Source: Igneacidithiobacillus copahuensis (GTDB taxonomy: Bacteria > Pseudomonadota > Gammaproteobacteria > Acidithiobacillales > Acidithiobacillaceae). From it: a stretch of 64,000 nt of DNA. The notes under the pieces are model-generated. The model had not been told where the DNA came from, searched no databases, and saw only the letters and a program-made list of their open reading frames with translations. Where the stretch lies: NCBI RefSeq assembly GCF_018854015.1, contig NZ_JAAXYO010000182.1, forward strand, positions 1-64,000. Reading direction: 5' to 3'. Position numbers and translations under genes: made by a program. Of this stretch, positions 44,802 through 54,731 are shown in pieces. Within the stretch, counting starts at the first letter, position 1; every line of letters starts with the position of its first letter.

Positions 44802-47419
44802 CGGCCGATAACACGTTGCTCGTGCAGCGTCAAAACTACCGCAGTCCGGATTTTGCCATCGACACGGTGGAACTCGAAATCTTTCTTCGACCCCAAGACA
44901 CGGAAGTGCGGTCCCGCCTCACACTGCAGCGCCTGAACCCCAGTGCCAAGGATCTGCTGCTCGATGGCGAGGGACTGGAGCTCTTGTCTCTCTCCCTGGA
45001 CGGCAAAGATCTATCCAGCGATCGCCATTCCCGCGAAGCGGGAAAGCTGCGCGTCAAAGACGTCCCCGAACACTTTGTCCTGGAGTCCCGGGTGCGCATT
45101 CAGCCGGAAGCAAACACCGCCCTGTCCGGCCTCTACTATGCCGATGAGGTCTTTCTGACCCAGTGCGAGGCGGAGGGCTTTCGGCGCATCACCTGGTTTC
45201 TGGACCGCCCTGACGTCCTGGCGCGTTTTACCGTCACCCTGCATGCCCCCAAGGTTTCCTGTCCGATCCTTCTGTCCAACGGCAATTGTGTCGCAACTGG
45301 TGACGCAGATAACGGCTGGCACTGGGCACGCTGGGAAGATCCGTTTCCCAAGCCCTGTTATCTCTTCGCCGCCGTCGGTGGCAGTTTTCACGTCGCCAGG
45401 GATCGTTACCGTACTGGCTCTGGCCGTGAAATTGGCCTGGAGTTGTATGTCGCAGAGCGGGATCGGGACGCCTGCGAGCAGGCCCTGCAGAGTCTGCAAA
45501 AGGCGATGGCTTGGGATGAAAAGGTCTACGGGCGGGAGTACGACCTCGATCGCTACCTGATTGTCGCTACCGACAGTTTCAATATGGGGGCGATGGAAAA
45601 CAAGGGATTGAATATCTTCAATTCCAAGTATGTTTTGGCCAGCCCGGAAACCGCCACTGACGCAGATTATCAGGGAATCGAATCGGTAATCGCCCACGAA
45701 TATTTTCATAACTGGACCGGTAACCGCGTTACTCTGCGCGACTGGTTTCAGCTCAGTCTCAAAGAAGGACTGACGGTATTCCGTGACCAGGAATTTTCCG
45801 CCGACATGAACTCCCGCGGTGTGCAGCGCATCGGCGATGTCCGGCGCTTGCGCGCCGCCCAGTTTGCCGAGGATGCCAGTGCCCTGGCGCATCCCGTGCG
45901 CCCGGAATCCTACAAGGAGATCAATAACTTCTACACGGCAACGGTCTACGAGAAGGGTGCAGAGGTGATCCGCATGATGCACACCCTGCTCGGCGTGGAA
46001 GGATTCCGCGCCGGGACCGACCTCTATTTCCAACGCCACGATGGACAGGCGGTGCGCATCGAAGAACTGCTGGACGCGCTGGCGACCGGCAGTGGCCGCG
46101 ACCTCAGCGGCTTTCTGCGCTGGTATTCCCAGGCTGGCACACCACGCCTCAAGGCCGATGGACATTTTGCTGCACAGAGTGGCCGGTATCATTTGCGCCT
46201 GCAGCAGCACACGCCGGTAACGCCGGGCCAGGAAGAAAAGCTGCCGGTACCTATTCCGGTGCGTCTGGCCTTTTTCCACGAAGACGGTACTCCCGCACGG
46301 CTCCCCGACGGACAAGAAGAGACTGTTTTGCTGCTCGAAGAGGCGTCTGGCGAATGGACCTTTGGCCCCTTTGCCAAGCCGGTCCTCCCGTCGCTGCTGC
46401 GGGGGTTTTCCGCGCCGGTACTGCTCGAACGTGGTGATGCCGAGGCAGCGGACTGCTTTCTTGCCCAACATGACGACGACCCCTTTAACCGCTGGGACAG
46501 CTTGCAACGTCTGGCGCAAAAGACCTTACTGGCGAGCATTGCCAATCCCGGGCGTAGCGTGCTCGGCCCAGAACTCCAGGCCGCCTTCGCTGCGGCGCTC
46601 TCGCGACCCCTCGATGATCCGGCATTTTCCGCCGAGCTCCTGAGCCTCCCCACAGAAGAATCCATCGGGCAGCAAATGGATCCCATCGACGTCGACGGGA
46701 TCCATACACAACGAGAGGCGCTGCGTCGCGCCCTGGGGGACACATTCGCCGAGGATTGGCGCCGCCTCTATCACGATCTGGCGGCTCCCTACCGCCGGGA
46801 TGGCCGGGCGATGGGCAGCCGTCGTCTACGTAACCTGGCTCTGTACTATGCCATGAGCTCGGCGCAAGCGGAGGAGACACAAGGTTGGGCCGAGCGGCAA
46901 TATCGTAGTGCCGACAATATGACCGACCGGCTTGCCGCCTTGCAGCTCCTGGCCTTTTCCCCGGACTATGACGCAATGCCGCTGCTGAATGATTTTTACC
47001 AGCGCTGGCAATCTCATCCGCTCATCATCGATCGCTGGTTTTCCCTGCAGCTCGGGCGCGCCGTGCCTGAGACCTTGCAACGGGCACAGGAGCTGTTGCA
47101 GCATCCGGCATTTTCCTGGCGGGTTCCCAATCGCGTGCGCGCCGTGCTTTCCGCCTTTGCTGCAAATCTACCAGTCTTTCATGCGCGGGACGGCTCCGGT
47201 TATCATTTTTACGGCGAGCAGATCCGCCATCTGGATGATCTCAATCCACAGACCGCAGCACGTCTGGCAACGGTCTTCAGTCGCTGGTCACGCTATGACG
47301 AAGCGCACCAGCGGCAAATGCGAACCGTCATGGAGGAATTGCTCGGCAAGGATAGGTTGTCTCGGGATTTGGGAGAAATTCTCGAGCGTTCGCTCGGGGG
47401 ATCGGAAAAAAGGAGCTGA
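44798..47419 (+). CDS. pepN: Aminopeptidase N
   Basis: PepN is a cytoplasmic zinc aminopeptidase (M1) removing amino-terminal residues from peptides. The 873-residue protein has the substrate motif GAMENKGLN near residue 265 and the zinc motif HEYFHNWTGNRVT near 300 with the second Glu in LKEGLTVFRDQEFSAD. The conserved Tyr follows in NFYTATVYEKGAEVIRMMH. The ATGA start overlaps the dsbG-like stop. Confidence 0.96.
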   Translation: MTADNTLLVQRQNYRSPDFAIDTVELEIFLRPQDTEVRSRLTLQRLNPSAKDLLLDGEGLELLSLSLDGKDLSSDRHSREAGKLRVKDVPEHFVLESRVRIQPEANTALSGLYYADEVFLTQCEAEGFRRITWFLDRPDVLARFTVTLHAPKVSCPILLSNGNCVATGDADNGWHWARWEDPFPKPCYLFAAVGGSFHVARDRYRTGSGREIGLELYVAERDRDACEQALQSLQKAMAWDEKVYGREYDLDRYLIVATDSFNMGAMENKGLNIFNSKYVLASPETATDADYQGIESVIAHEYFHNWTGNRVTLRDWFQLSLKEGLTVFRDQEFSADMNSRGVQRIGDVRRLRAAQFAEDASALAHPVRPESYKEINNFYTATVYEKGAEVIRMMHTLLGVEGFRAGTDLYFQRHDGQAVRIEELLDALATGSGRDLSGFLRWYSQAGTPRLKADGHFAAQSGRYHLRLQQHTPVTPGQEEKLPVPIPVRLAFFHEDGTPARLPDGQEETVLLLEEASGEWTFGPFAKPVLPSLLRGFSAPVLLERGDAEAADCFLAQHDDDPFNRWDSLQRLAQKTLLASIANPGRSVLGPELQAAFAAALSRPLDDPAFSAELLSLPTEESIGQQMDPIDVDGIHTQREALRRALGDTFAEDWRRLYHDLAAPYRRDGRAMGSRRLRNLALYYAMSSAQAEETQGWAERQYRSADNMTDRLAALQLLAFSPDYDAMPLLNDFYQRWQSHPLIIDRWFSLQLGRAVPETLQRAQELLQHPAFSWRVPNRVRAVLSAFAANLPVFHARDGSGYHFYGEQIRHLDDLNPQTAARLATVFSRWSRYDEAHQRQMRTVMEELLGKDRLSRDLGEILERSLGGSEKRS

Positions 47420-47421
47420 AG

Positions 47422-47724
47422 ATGGGTATCGAAGGGGACGAGCTGTTACAAAAAGCTTTGGCATTGAAAGAAGAAAAATGCCTGGATGCTGCCTATGCTG
47501 TCTTGGGTGGGGCCAACAAAAACGATCAAGTAACGCAACTGGCGGGCTTTTTCTTTGATAGCAACAATTGTGAAACGCTGCAGAAAATCTGCGCCAATCA
47601 GCAGGTCGATGCGGAACAAGCACGGGAATGGGAAGTTAGTGATGCGGAGTATTGCCTCGCACAGAAAATCGCCTTGCTGGCGCGGCGGGTGGAAAGGGTC
47701 CGGGAGAAGCTCGGCAACTGCTGA
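47422..47724 (+). CDS. Hypothetical protein, 100 residues, Cys-rich helical
   Basis: The frame starts two bases after the pepN stop with an in-phase GGAG site inside the pepN end (AAAGGAGCTGAAGATG). The product is predicted mostly helical, acidic, and has five Cys (KCLDAAY, NNCETLQKIC, EYCLAQ, GNC). No signal peptide or membrane segment is visible. I do not recognise the family. Being immediately downstream of pepN suggests co-transcription. Confidence 0.65.
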   Translation: MGIEGDELLQKALALKEEKCLDAAYAVLGGANKNDQVTQLAGFFFDSNNCETLQKICANQQVDAEQAREWEVSDAEYCLAQKIALLARRVERVREKLGNC

Positions 47725-47745
47725 GTAGTCCCTGGATTTTCTGTT

Positions 47746-49209
47746 TTAGTCCCAGGGGCGGGGGGCCTGACGGAAGCGCTCCCAGTGTTTGTAAAAGCGC
47801 TTGCTTTCCCGCTCCCTCTGCGCCTCCAGAAAGCCAAGCAGGATCCCTGCACTGAAATCCAACGCGTCATGGCGGCGTTCCGCAGGAAAGAGCTGCGGCA
47901 AGTCCTGGTGGGCAACTTGTGCGTCACGGATGATTCCGGCTGCATCCAATACGGCATGTAACTGTTTGGTGAACGCCTTGCCATCTTTGCTTGGCCAGAG
48001 TTCGGAAACATGACGCAGGACATCACGCAGATTTTTGAGCGCAATGCGCAGCCGATGGAATTGTGCAATTTGCTCCGGCTCCACAAAAACCAAATGCTCA
48101 TCCATCCGCCGCAGGCGCTCCTCCACGTAGTTGCGCAAAGTCTGCTGGCTCTGCAGTGGGTTGCGCAGAACCTGTGACCACAAGGCGAGAAGTTCCGCGG
48201 CAAGCCGCGCCCGGGAATCGACACGGGGATCACGTGTCGTTTTGCGTGCATCGCGCAGAATCTCTTGCAATGGTGTCGCGGGCAGAGAAAAACGCGGGGC
48301 GATGCTTTGCCAATGCTCGGCGAGAGCGTCCAGATCCCGTTGCAGGCTCTGTTCGTGAAACCACACCGCCAGACCGTTGCGTACACCACGCAGTTGATCT
48401 TCGGGATCTGTGCCCTTGCTGAAGCGCAACAATGCACGCAGCGCGCGCACCTCTTTGCGCAACTGGTGCAGGGCGTCGTGCTCGTCGAGCTGCAGCCATG
48501 CCAAGCCACCGAGAATGGTCTGCGCGGAGTGGATGAGGAGACGGCCAATAGCGTCCCCCGCATTGTCCCGCCCGCGAATGGTGGGTGGATTGGGTTTCGC
48601 TACGGGGATCTCTTTTCCGACCAGCGCGCTGCCGCGTGCCAGCTTACTGGCATCATCCGGGCACAGGGGTAAACTGGCGCAAAGGGCGCTGGCCAGCTGC
48701 AGGAGATCGGCAAGATCTCCCTCCACCAGTTCCAGTTCGATCTCGTGAATCGCTCGTGCCTGACCGGCAGCGCGAATCTCTCCCCAATCTGCAGCGAGTA
48801 AAATTCGGGCATCCTGATAGCGGATTTCGTGCTCCCGACGCTGAAAAACGGTTTCGATGACCGGCGCGAGCGCCAGATTCAGATGTGCTGCGAGCAGCGT
48901 GCGCAGGGTCTCGTCAGTCGCAAAGACGCCCAGATCCGGCTTCTTGCTGCGCACCGACAGATTCCACTCAGGACGCTGGTGTAACCCTCCCTCAGCGCTT
49001 CCTGCAAGTTTGATGGTGGCAACCCACTCCCGGCCTTCTTTACGCACCCGATACGCGATTCCTGCCGCGCGCAGGGCGCCATCCGCACTGTCATAGTAGA
49101 CGGCGTGCATCTCTTTAGCGGCGATGTCGGCACTGTCTACCAGGGGATGACGCAGGATTTCCTCCCACAGCTCCGGGTGCAATACCTCGAGCTTGATCTC
49201 ACGCTCCAT
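47746..49209 (-). CDS. CYTH-CHAD domain protein (inorganic triphosphatase-like)
   Basis: The start MEREIKLEVLHPELWEEIL sets the ExExK motif of the CYTH (triphosphate tunnel) domain, about residues 1-200. The second half (about 225-485) is a CHAD domain: helical, with paired His and basic positions (HDALHQLRKEVRALRALLRF and FHRLRIALKNLRDVLRHVSE). CYTH hydrolyses triphosphate; CHAD binds polyphosphate. The gene follows ParA-like and ppk in one operon, so a role in polyphosphate turnover is likely. The frame upstream of the chosen start overlaps the ParA-like gene and was rejected. Confidence 0.87.
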   Translation of the reverse strand: MEREIKLEVLHPELWEEILRHPLVDSADIAAKEMHAVYYDSADGALRAAGIAYRVRKEGREWVATIKLAGSAEGGLHQRPEWNLSVRSKKPDLGVFATDETLRTLLAAHLNLALAPVIETVFQRREHEIRYQDARILLAADWGEIRAAGQARAIHEIELELVEGDLADLLQLASALCASLPLCPDDASKLARGSALVGKEIPVAKPNPPTIRGRDNAGDAIGRLLIHSAQTILGGLAWLQLDEHDALHQLRKEVRALRALLRFSKGTDPEDQLRGVRNGLAVWFHEQSLQRDLDALAEHWQSIAPRFSLPATPLQEILRDARKTTRDPRVDSRARLAAELLALWSQVLRNPLQSQQTLRNYVEERLRRMDEHLVFVEPEQIAQFHRLRIALKNLRDVLRHVSELWPSKDGKAFTKQLHAVLDAAGIIRDAQVAHQDLPQLFPAERRHDALDFSAGILLGFLEAQRERESKRFYKHWERFRQAPRPWD

Positions 49210-49846
49210 AGCGCTCCCCGGTTTCCACAAAGCGCAATATCCTTGCCCATTGGGGTAGTTCCTTACGTGCCTCGGCCGCCCGCAGATCGGCCAGTCCCAG
49301 TCCCTGCATGGCGGCACGAACATAAATCTGGCTATCGTGCAGAGTGGCCACCAAAGGCAGTTCCAGTTCTTGCAGGAACTCCGTCAGGATCCGTTCCGCC
49401 TGGCTGCGCAGTTTGACGCGGTTGGCAATGACCCCGAGCCGTACCTTGCCCTTGCGAAACCGTTTGATTTCTTCCAGGCGTTGCAGATATTGCTGGCTGG
49501 CATCCATATCGAAGGGCGAGGGGGCAATGGGCACCAACAAGACCTCGACTTCGCCTAGCATGTCTTCCAGACGCCCGCGCTTGAGTCCCGCAGGTGCGTC
49601 AAAAACTACATAATCGCTCGGCGGATAGCCACGAAAGTCGCGCTCGGGGTCATCAATTAGGTCAATACGCGGCAAATGCTCAGGTCTTCGCTTTCCCCAG
49701 CTCAGGCTCGAGCCCTGGGGATCCAGGTCGGCCAGCAGAACTGATCCCCGTAGGGCGAGGAGGCTGGCAAGATTGGTCGAGATCGTGGTCTTTCCCGATC
49801 CTCCCTTGCTGTTGAGTACCAGCACGCGACATTGCGACTTAGTCAC
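49199..49846 (-). CDS. ParA/MinD-like ATPase
   Basis: This is a 215-residue P-loop ATPase from the GTG overlapping ppk (MTKSQCRVLVLNSKGGSGKT); an ATG six codons upstream lacks a ribosome site. The deviant Walker A KGGSGKTT, the PQGSSLSW switch region and FDAPAGLKRG are ParA-family features. No parB is adjacent. Such ATPases position cellular cargo. Between ppk and a CHAD protein, both polyphosphate-linked, it may position polyphosphate granules, but that is inference. Confidence 0.78.
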   Translation of the reverse strand: MTKSQCRVLVLNSKGGSGKTTISTNLASLLALRGSVLLADLDPQGSSLSWGKRRPEHLPRIDLIDDPERDFRGYPPSDYVVFDAPAGLKRGRLEDMLGEVEVLLVPIAPSPFDMDASQQYLQRLEEIKRFRKGKVRLGVIANRVKLRSQAERILTEFLQELELPLVATLHDSQIYVRAAMQGLGLADLRAAEARKELPQWARILRFVETGERYGA

Positions 49847-51923
49847 CGCTACTGCCCCGCGCATATTGGTCAAGCAGGCTTTGCTGGGCACTGAAACAAT
49901 CGCTATCCATCTGACGCAGCGAGCGATAGCTGCCGTCTGACTGCATCTCCCAGGCATTGCAGTGGTCTTGCAGGTAATAGTCCAGTGCCTCGCGGCGGAT
50001 GCGCTTTTTCAGATCGGGATCGCGAATGGGAACGGCGACTTCCAGACGCCGGAACAGGTTACGTCCCATCCAGTCAGCACTGGAAATCCAAACCTCTGGG
50101 TTGCCATTTCCACCGAAGAAAAAGACGCGGCTGTGTTCGAGGAAACGCCCAACAATGGAAACCACCCGGATGTTTTCCGAAACGTCGGGGATGCCTGGGC
50201 GTAAGGCGCAGGCGCCGCGAACGATGAGGCTGACCTGTACCCCGGCCTGGGAGGCCTGATAGAGATCGCGGATCAGATCGGGATCGATGAGGGCATTGAC
50301 GCGGATGATGATGCGCCCGCGTGGTCCGAGGGCAGTTTCGGCGGCGATACGCTCGCGCATCGCACTGAACAGATTGAAGGGGCTCTGCAGGAGATGTTTG
50401 AGGCGGGGCGCCTGACCGATGCCGGTGATGTGCATGAACAGGGCGTTCATGTCGGCGGTGATGCCAGGATCGGCAGTGAGCAGACTGAAGTCGGTATAGA
50501 TGCGCGCGTTGCGTGGATGATAGTTGCCGGTACCGAGATGCCCATAGAGGCGAATTCCATCCTCCTCGCGGCGCAGGACGAGGATCATCTTGGCGTGTAC
50601 TTTGTGCTTGACGACGCCGTATACCACCTGCACGCCAACACTTTCCAGTTCTTCAGCCAGGCGGATGTTGTTGGCTTCATCAAAGCGTGCCTTGAGTTCG
50701 ATGACTGCCGTCACCTGCTTGCCAGCCACTGCCGCGTCCATCAGGGCCTGGACGATGGCGGAATCGCTGGTGGTGCGATATAGGGTCTGTTTGATCCCCA
50801 GGACCTGCGGATCGGCGGCGGCCTGGCGCACGAAATCGATGATCGGGGTAAAGCTTTGATAAGGATGATGCAGGAGCAACGACCCCCGCCGCAGTTGGGC
50901 AAAGATCTCCTCACTGCGCAGGCAGCGATCGGGTAGACCCGGTACGAAGGGAGAGTACAGCAGGTCCGGACGCGGGACCATATCGATGATTGCCGCCATC
51001 CGCGACAGATTGACCGGTCCACTCAGGGTATAGAGGTTTTCCGCCGGCAGATCGAAATGGCGCAATAGATATTCGTAGACATTTGCCGGGCAATTATTCG
51101 CCACCTCCAGGCGCACTGCCTCGCCAAACGGCCGGGTGCTGAGTTCATCGACAATCGCATCGAGCAGGTTGTCGACTTCTTCCTCGTCAACAAAGAGTTC
51201 ACTGTTGCGGGTCACCCGGAACTGATAAAACCCCTTTACCTCCAGACCGGGAAACAGCTGAGCGATATTCTCGTGAATGACCGAAGAGAGGAACACGAAA
51301 TCCGTTGGGCCGGCGATCTCTCTGGGTATCTGGATGATCCGGGGAAGGATGCGTGGTGCCTGGACGATGGCGATGGGGCTGTGCCGCCCGTACGCATCAT
51401 CTCCTTCCAGGACAATCGCAAAATTCAGCCCCTTGTTCTGCACCTTGGGAAAGGGATGGGCGGGATCGAGGCTGAGGGGGGTCAGCAAGGGCAAGACTTC
51501 ATTGCGAAAATACTCCGCCACCCAACGCCTTTGCGCTGCCTTCCACTCTCGCCGCCGCAGCAAATGGATACCCTCTGCGGCCAGGGCAGGGATCAGGCGG
51601 TCATTGAGACAAGAGTATTGGGCGGCGATGATCTCGTGTGCAACCCGCGATACCGCCCGCATTTCTTCATCCGGACCGAGACCATCGAGACCGAGAGGGC
51701 CGGCCCCATACTTGCGTCGCTGCATGACGCCGGCGAAGCGTACCTCGAAGAACTCATCCAGGTTGCTGGAAACGATGGTCAGGAAGCGCAAACGCTCCAG
51801 GAGAGGGACGCGCTCGTCGTCGGCCAGGGCCAGCACCCTCCGATTGAATTCGAGGATGCTGAGATCGCGATTGAAATACAGGCTGGGGTCGTTGAGCGCC
51901 GGAAGAGTAGCGGGATCAGACAA
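49839..51923 (-). CDS. ppk: Polyphosphate kinase 1
   Basis: Ppk reversibly polymerises phosphate from ATP into polyphosphate. The 694-residue protein has the family start YFNRDLSILEFNRRVLALAD, the first catalytic His in KHKVHAKMILVLRR near residue 430, GHLGTGNYHPRNARIYTDFS after it, and the second His in RFLEHSRVFFFGG near 590. It overlaps folD upstream and the ParA-like gene downstream, so transcription of all four genes is probably linked. No PHO-box-like array is visible upstream of folD. Confidence 0.95.
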   Translation of the reverse strand: MSDPATLPALNDPSLYFNRDLSILEFNRRVLALADDERVPLLERLRFLTIVSSNLDEFFEVRFAGVMQRRKYGAGPLGLDGLGPDEEMRAVSRVAHEIIAAQYSCLNDRLIPALAAEGIHLLRRREWKAAQRRWVAEYFRNEVLPLLTPLSLDPAHPFPKVQNKGLNFAIVLEGDDAYGRHSPIAIVQAPRILPRIIQIPREIAGPTDFVFLSSVIHENIAQLFPGLEVKGFYQFRVTRNSELFVDEEEVDNLLDAIVDELSTRPFGEAVRLEVANNCPANVYEYLLRHFDLPAENLYTLSGPVNLSRMAAIIDMVPRPDLLYSPFVPGLPDRCLRSEEIFAQLRRGSLLLHHPYQSFTPIIDFVRQAAADPQVLGIKQTLYRTTSDSAIVQALMDAAVAGKQVTAVIELKARFDEANNIRLAEELESVGVQVVYGVVKHKVHAKMILVLRREEDGIRLYGHLGTGNYHPRNARIYTDFSLLTADPGITADMNALFMHITGIGQAPRLKHLLQSPFNLFSAMRERIAAETALGPRGRIIIRVNALIDPDLIRDLYQASQAGVQVSLIVRGACALRPGIPDVSENIRVVSIVGRFLEHSRVFFFGGNGNPEVWISSADWMGRNLFRRLEVAVPIRDPDLKKRIRREALDYYLQDHCNAWEMQSDGSYRSLRQMDSDCFSAQQSLLDQYARGSSGD

Positions 51924-52785
51924 GCTGGCGATCCTCCCTACGTAGCAGCGCGGCGCGTAAGGTATTCTGCAGTAAGGTGGCCACCGTCATCGGACCGACA
52001 CCGCCGGGAACCGGGGTAATCCACGCGGCACGTTCCGCCGCCGGCGCAAACTCCACATCGCCAGCGATACTGCCATCCTCCAGGCGATTGATGCCGACAT
52101 CGATCACTGCGGCACCCGGTTTGATCCATGTGCCGCGCACCAGGCCGGGTTTGCCGGCAGCGGCGACCAAAATGTCGGCGCGTGCCACATGCGCCTGCAG
52201 ATCCTGGGTGAAGCGATGACAAACCGTCACGGTCGCGCCGGCGAGCAGCAGTTCGAGTGCCATGGGCCGACCAACAATGTTGGAGGCACCAACGATCACC
52301 GCTTCCTTCCCCTTGATCGGGATTTCATATTCCTGCAGTAACGTCATGATCCCGGCCGGTGTACACGAGCGCAGGGTAGGCACGCGTAGGGCCAGACGCC
52401 CGACATTGTAGGGATGAAAGCCATCCACGTCTTTGTCTACGGCGATGGCTTCGATCATGCTTTCCGCGTCGAATTGTGCGGGGAGCGGGAGCTGTACCAG
52501 GATGCCGTCGATCTGCTCATCGGCATTGCAGCGGGCGATTTGCTGCAGCAACTCCGCCGGGCTGCTGGTGGCCGCCAGGGTATGGGAGAACGACTGGATG
52601 CCCACCTGCGCGCAGGCGTTTTTCTTGTGCTGCACATAAATCTGCGAGGCCGGATCCTCGCCCACCAGGATGACTGCGAGTCCCGGAGCCCTGCCGTACT
52701 GGCGCTGAAACGCCTGCACACCGCCGCGCAGTTGCTCACGCAGTCGTCCTGCAACCGCTTTGCCATCGATCCGAATCGCCGTCAT
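51916..52785 (-). CDS. folD: Methylenetetrahydrofolate dehydrogenase/cyclohydrolase
   Basis: FolD interconverts methylene- and formyl-tetrahydrofolate. The 289-residue protein has the folate-site region EDPASQIYVQHKKNACAQVG near residue 42 with the catalytic Lys, GILVQLPLP near 95 and the NADP motif VIVGASNIVGRPMALELLLA near 160. PGGVGPMTVATLLQNTL closes the protein. It is the first gene of the group and overlaps ppk by eight bases. Confidence 0.95.
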   Translation of the reverse strand: MTAIRIDGKAVAGRLREQLRGGVQAFQRQYGRAPGLAVILVGEDPASQIYVQHKKNACAQVGIQSFSHTLAATSSPAELLQQIARCNADEQIDGILVQLPLPAQFDAESMIEAIAVDKDVDGFHPYNVGRLALRVPTLRSCTPAGIMTLLQEYEIPIKGKEAVIVGASNIVGRPMALELLLAGATVTVCHRFTQDLQAHVARADILVAAAGKPGLVRGTWIKPGAAVIDVGINRLEDGSIAGDVEFAPAAERAAWITPVPGGVGPMTVATLLQNTLRAALLRREDRQLV

Positions 52786-52924
52786 TTGCTGCCCTCCGTA
52801 ACAGCAGAAGGGAGCGGAGCAAAGAGACGAGTTGGGGAGTCCATGGGATCCTTCTATAGGTAAGATCTACAATATTGATGGAGATTGTTCGGGGCCCACT
52901 GCGCGTTGTCAAGCGCTAGCAATC

Positions 52925-54463
52925 TCATTCTTGATATGCCGCCGCATCGGTAAGATCTGCTGACGAATGACGCCCGATAGCGCGCAGCAGCAAGGTGATG
53001 AGGATGGCAAACAAAAAGTTGAGGAGCAGGGCATACAAACCGATGTAGCCCGGAATGGTCCAGCCAAAGAAATGAAGCGCGTAACCGGATTTCTGGAAGC
53101 CCGTCAAGGATGCTGCCCAGATGGCCCAACCCAAAGCAATGGCCCAGGCGATGAGTAGGGCGCGGGGATCAAACCAGCGCGTGTAGATGCCGCTGACGAT
53201 GGCCGGCAGGGTTTGTAAAATCAGGATGCCGCCCAGGAGCTGTAGCTGGATGGCAAAATGGGTAGGCAGTAGCAGAATGAAGAGCAGGGCCCCAAATTTC
53301 ACCATCAGCGATACCAGCTTCGCCATTTGCGTTTCGCGCCTGGCATCGCAGTCGGGGCGGAGGTAGGCGCGATAGATATTGCGGGTGAACAGATTGGCAG
53401 CGGCAATGGACATGATGGCTGCCGGAACCAGAGCGCCAATGGCCACCGCGGCAAAGCCGATCCCGACAAAATAATCCGGGAAATAGCGTAACAGCAGACC
53501 GGGCATGGCGAACTGCGGTCCATATCGATGAAAGTAGGGCGCGAGCGCCGGATTGTCGGGTAAATTTGCCGCATAGGCCATGTAACCGAGCAAAGCGATC
53601 AGACCCAGCACAAACGAATAGGCCGGCAGAAAGATCCAGTTGCGGCGTAAGGTTTTGGGGCCTTTGGCAGAGAGCACCGCCGTGGTGGCATGCGGGTAGA
53701 GCATCAGCGCGAGGGCAGACCCGAGAGCCAAGGTCAGATAAAAGGACTGCGTGCCAAAATTTCCGGAGTGGATGGGCGGCAGATAGAGATGCTCGGCGGG
53801 AACCGCCGCAAAGATCTTGCCAAAGCCGCCCAGCTTCCACGGCACGACAATGATCAGAGCGAGCACGGTGATATAGACCAGCAGATCCTTGACCACGGCA
53901 ATGGAGGCCGGCGCGCGCAGACCACTGGTGTAGGTGAAAGCCGCCAGGACCACAAAAGCGATGATCAGGGGAAGCTCCCCGACAATACCGTGGCTGGGAA
54001 AACCGAGGCCGCCAATCACGACTTCCACACCCACCAATTGCAGGGCGATGTACGGCATGGTGGCGACGATGCCGGTCAGGGCAATCACCAGGGCCAGTGC
54101 TGGACTATCATAACGGGCGGCGACGAAGTCCGCGGCGGTGATGAAATTGTGATGTTTGGCAATGACCCAAAGCCGGGGCAAAACGGAAAACACGAGCGGG
54201 TAGACCAGTACCGTGTAGGGGAGGGCAAAGAAACCCAGGGCGCCGGCGCCGAATACCAGGGCTGGTACAGCAACGAAGGTGTAGGCGGTATAGAGGTCGC
54301 CACCGATGAGGAACCAGGTGATCCAGTTACCAAAGCGGCGCCCGCCCAGTCCCCATTCGTGCAGATGCCCGAGATCACCGCGTTGCCAGCGGGCGGAAAG
54401 GAATCCCAGCACTGCAATCAGCACGAAGAGAGCGACAAAAACGATGGTGGCGGTGATGTGCAT
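52925..54463 (-). CDS. Sodium:solute symporter family permease, MctP-like
   Basis: The 512-residue protein has about 13 spans and SSS-family signatures (GGRRFGNWITWFLIGGDLYT near residue 35, AVAIGALVPAAIMSIAAANL near 365). Members with this start are monocarboxylate permeases (acetate, lactate or similar). The start was chosen at MHITATIVFVALFVLIAVLG, four bases after the DUF3311 stop. The DUF3311 plus SSS pairing is common and suggests a functional unit. Substrate remains unproven. Confidence 0.83.
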   Translation of the reverse strand: MHITATIVFVALFVLIAVLGFLSARWQRGDLGHLHEWGLGGRRFGNWITWFLIGGDLYTAYTFVAVPALVFGAGALGFFALPYTVLVYPLVFSVLPRLWVIAKHHNFITAADFVAARYDSPALALVIALTGIVATMPYIALQLVGVEVVIGGLGFPSHGIVGELPLIIAFVVLAAFTYTSGLRAPASIAVVKDLLVYITVLALIIVVPWKLGGFGKIFAAVPAEHLYLPPIHSGNFGTQSFYLTLALGSALALMLYPHATTAVLSAKGPKTLRRNWIFLPAYSFVLGLIALLGYMAYAANLPDNPALAPYFHRYGPQFAMPGLLLRYFPDYFVGIGFAAVAIGALVPAAIMSIAAANLFTRNIYRAYLRPDCDARRETQMAKLVSLMVKFGALLFILLLPTHFAIQLQLLGGILILQTLPAIVSGIYTRWFDPRALLIAWAIALGWAIWAASLTGFQKSGYALHFFGWTIPGYIGLYALLLNFLFAILITLLLRAIGRHSSADLTDAAAYQE

Positions 54464-54467
54464 AGAA

Positions 54468-54674
54468 TCAGCCCCGCCGTTCCACACGTCGCCAGGCGAG
54501 GTAGAGGAAGAAACCGGAAAGGGGCACCCACAGGATCTGCCACCAGTAAAAAAACGGAATCCCAAACAGAACTGGGGTGGCGCGGTTATAGAGGGGCACC
54601 GCCAATACTGCAATGCACGGTATCGATAGATACAGAACTCCCCAAAATCCCAGCCCTGCCGCTTTTCTTTTCAT
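54468..54674 (-). CDS. DUF3311 small membrane protein
   Basis: This is a 68-residue protein with two hydrophobic spans (about residues 9-28 and 36-60), carrying the DUF3311 pattern IPCIAVLAVPLYNR and WWQILWVPLSGFFLYLAWR. DUF3311 proteins are typically encoded immediately upstream of SSS symporters, as here, and are thought to be an accessory subunit. Confidence 0.82.
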   Translation of the reverse strand: MKRKAAGLGFWGVLYLSIPCIAVLAVPLYNRATPVLFGIPFFYWWQILWVPLSGFFLYLAWRRVERRG

Positions 54675-54731
54675 ACCGCCTCACTACTGCGTCACAGAGT
54701 GGCGAAGCATAGCAAAGAATTGAGGTTGTGC

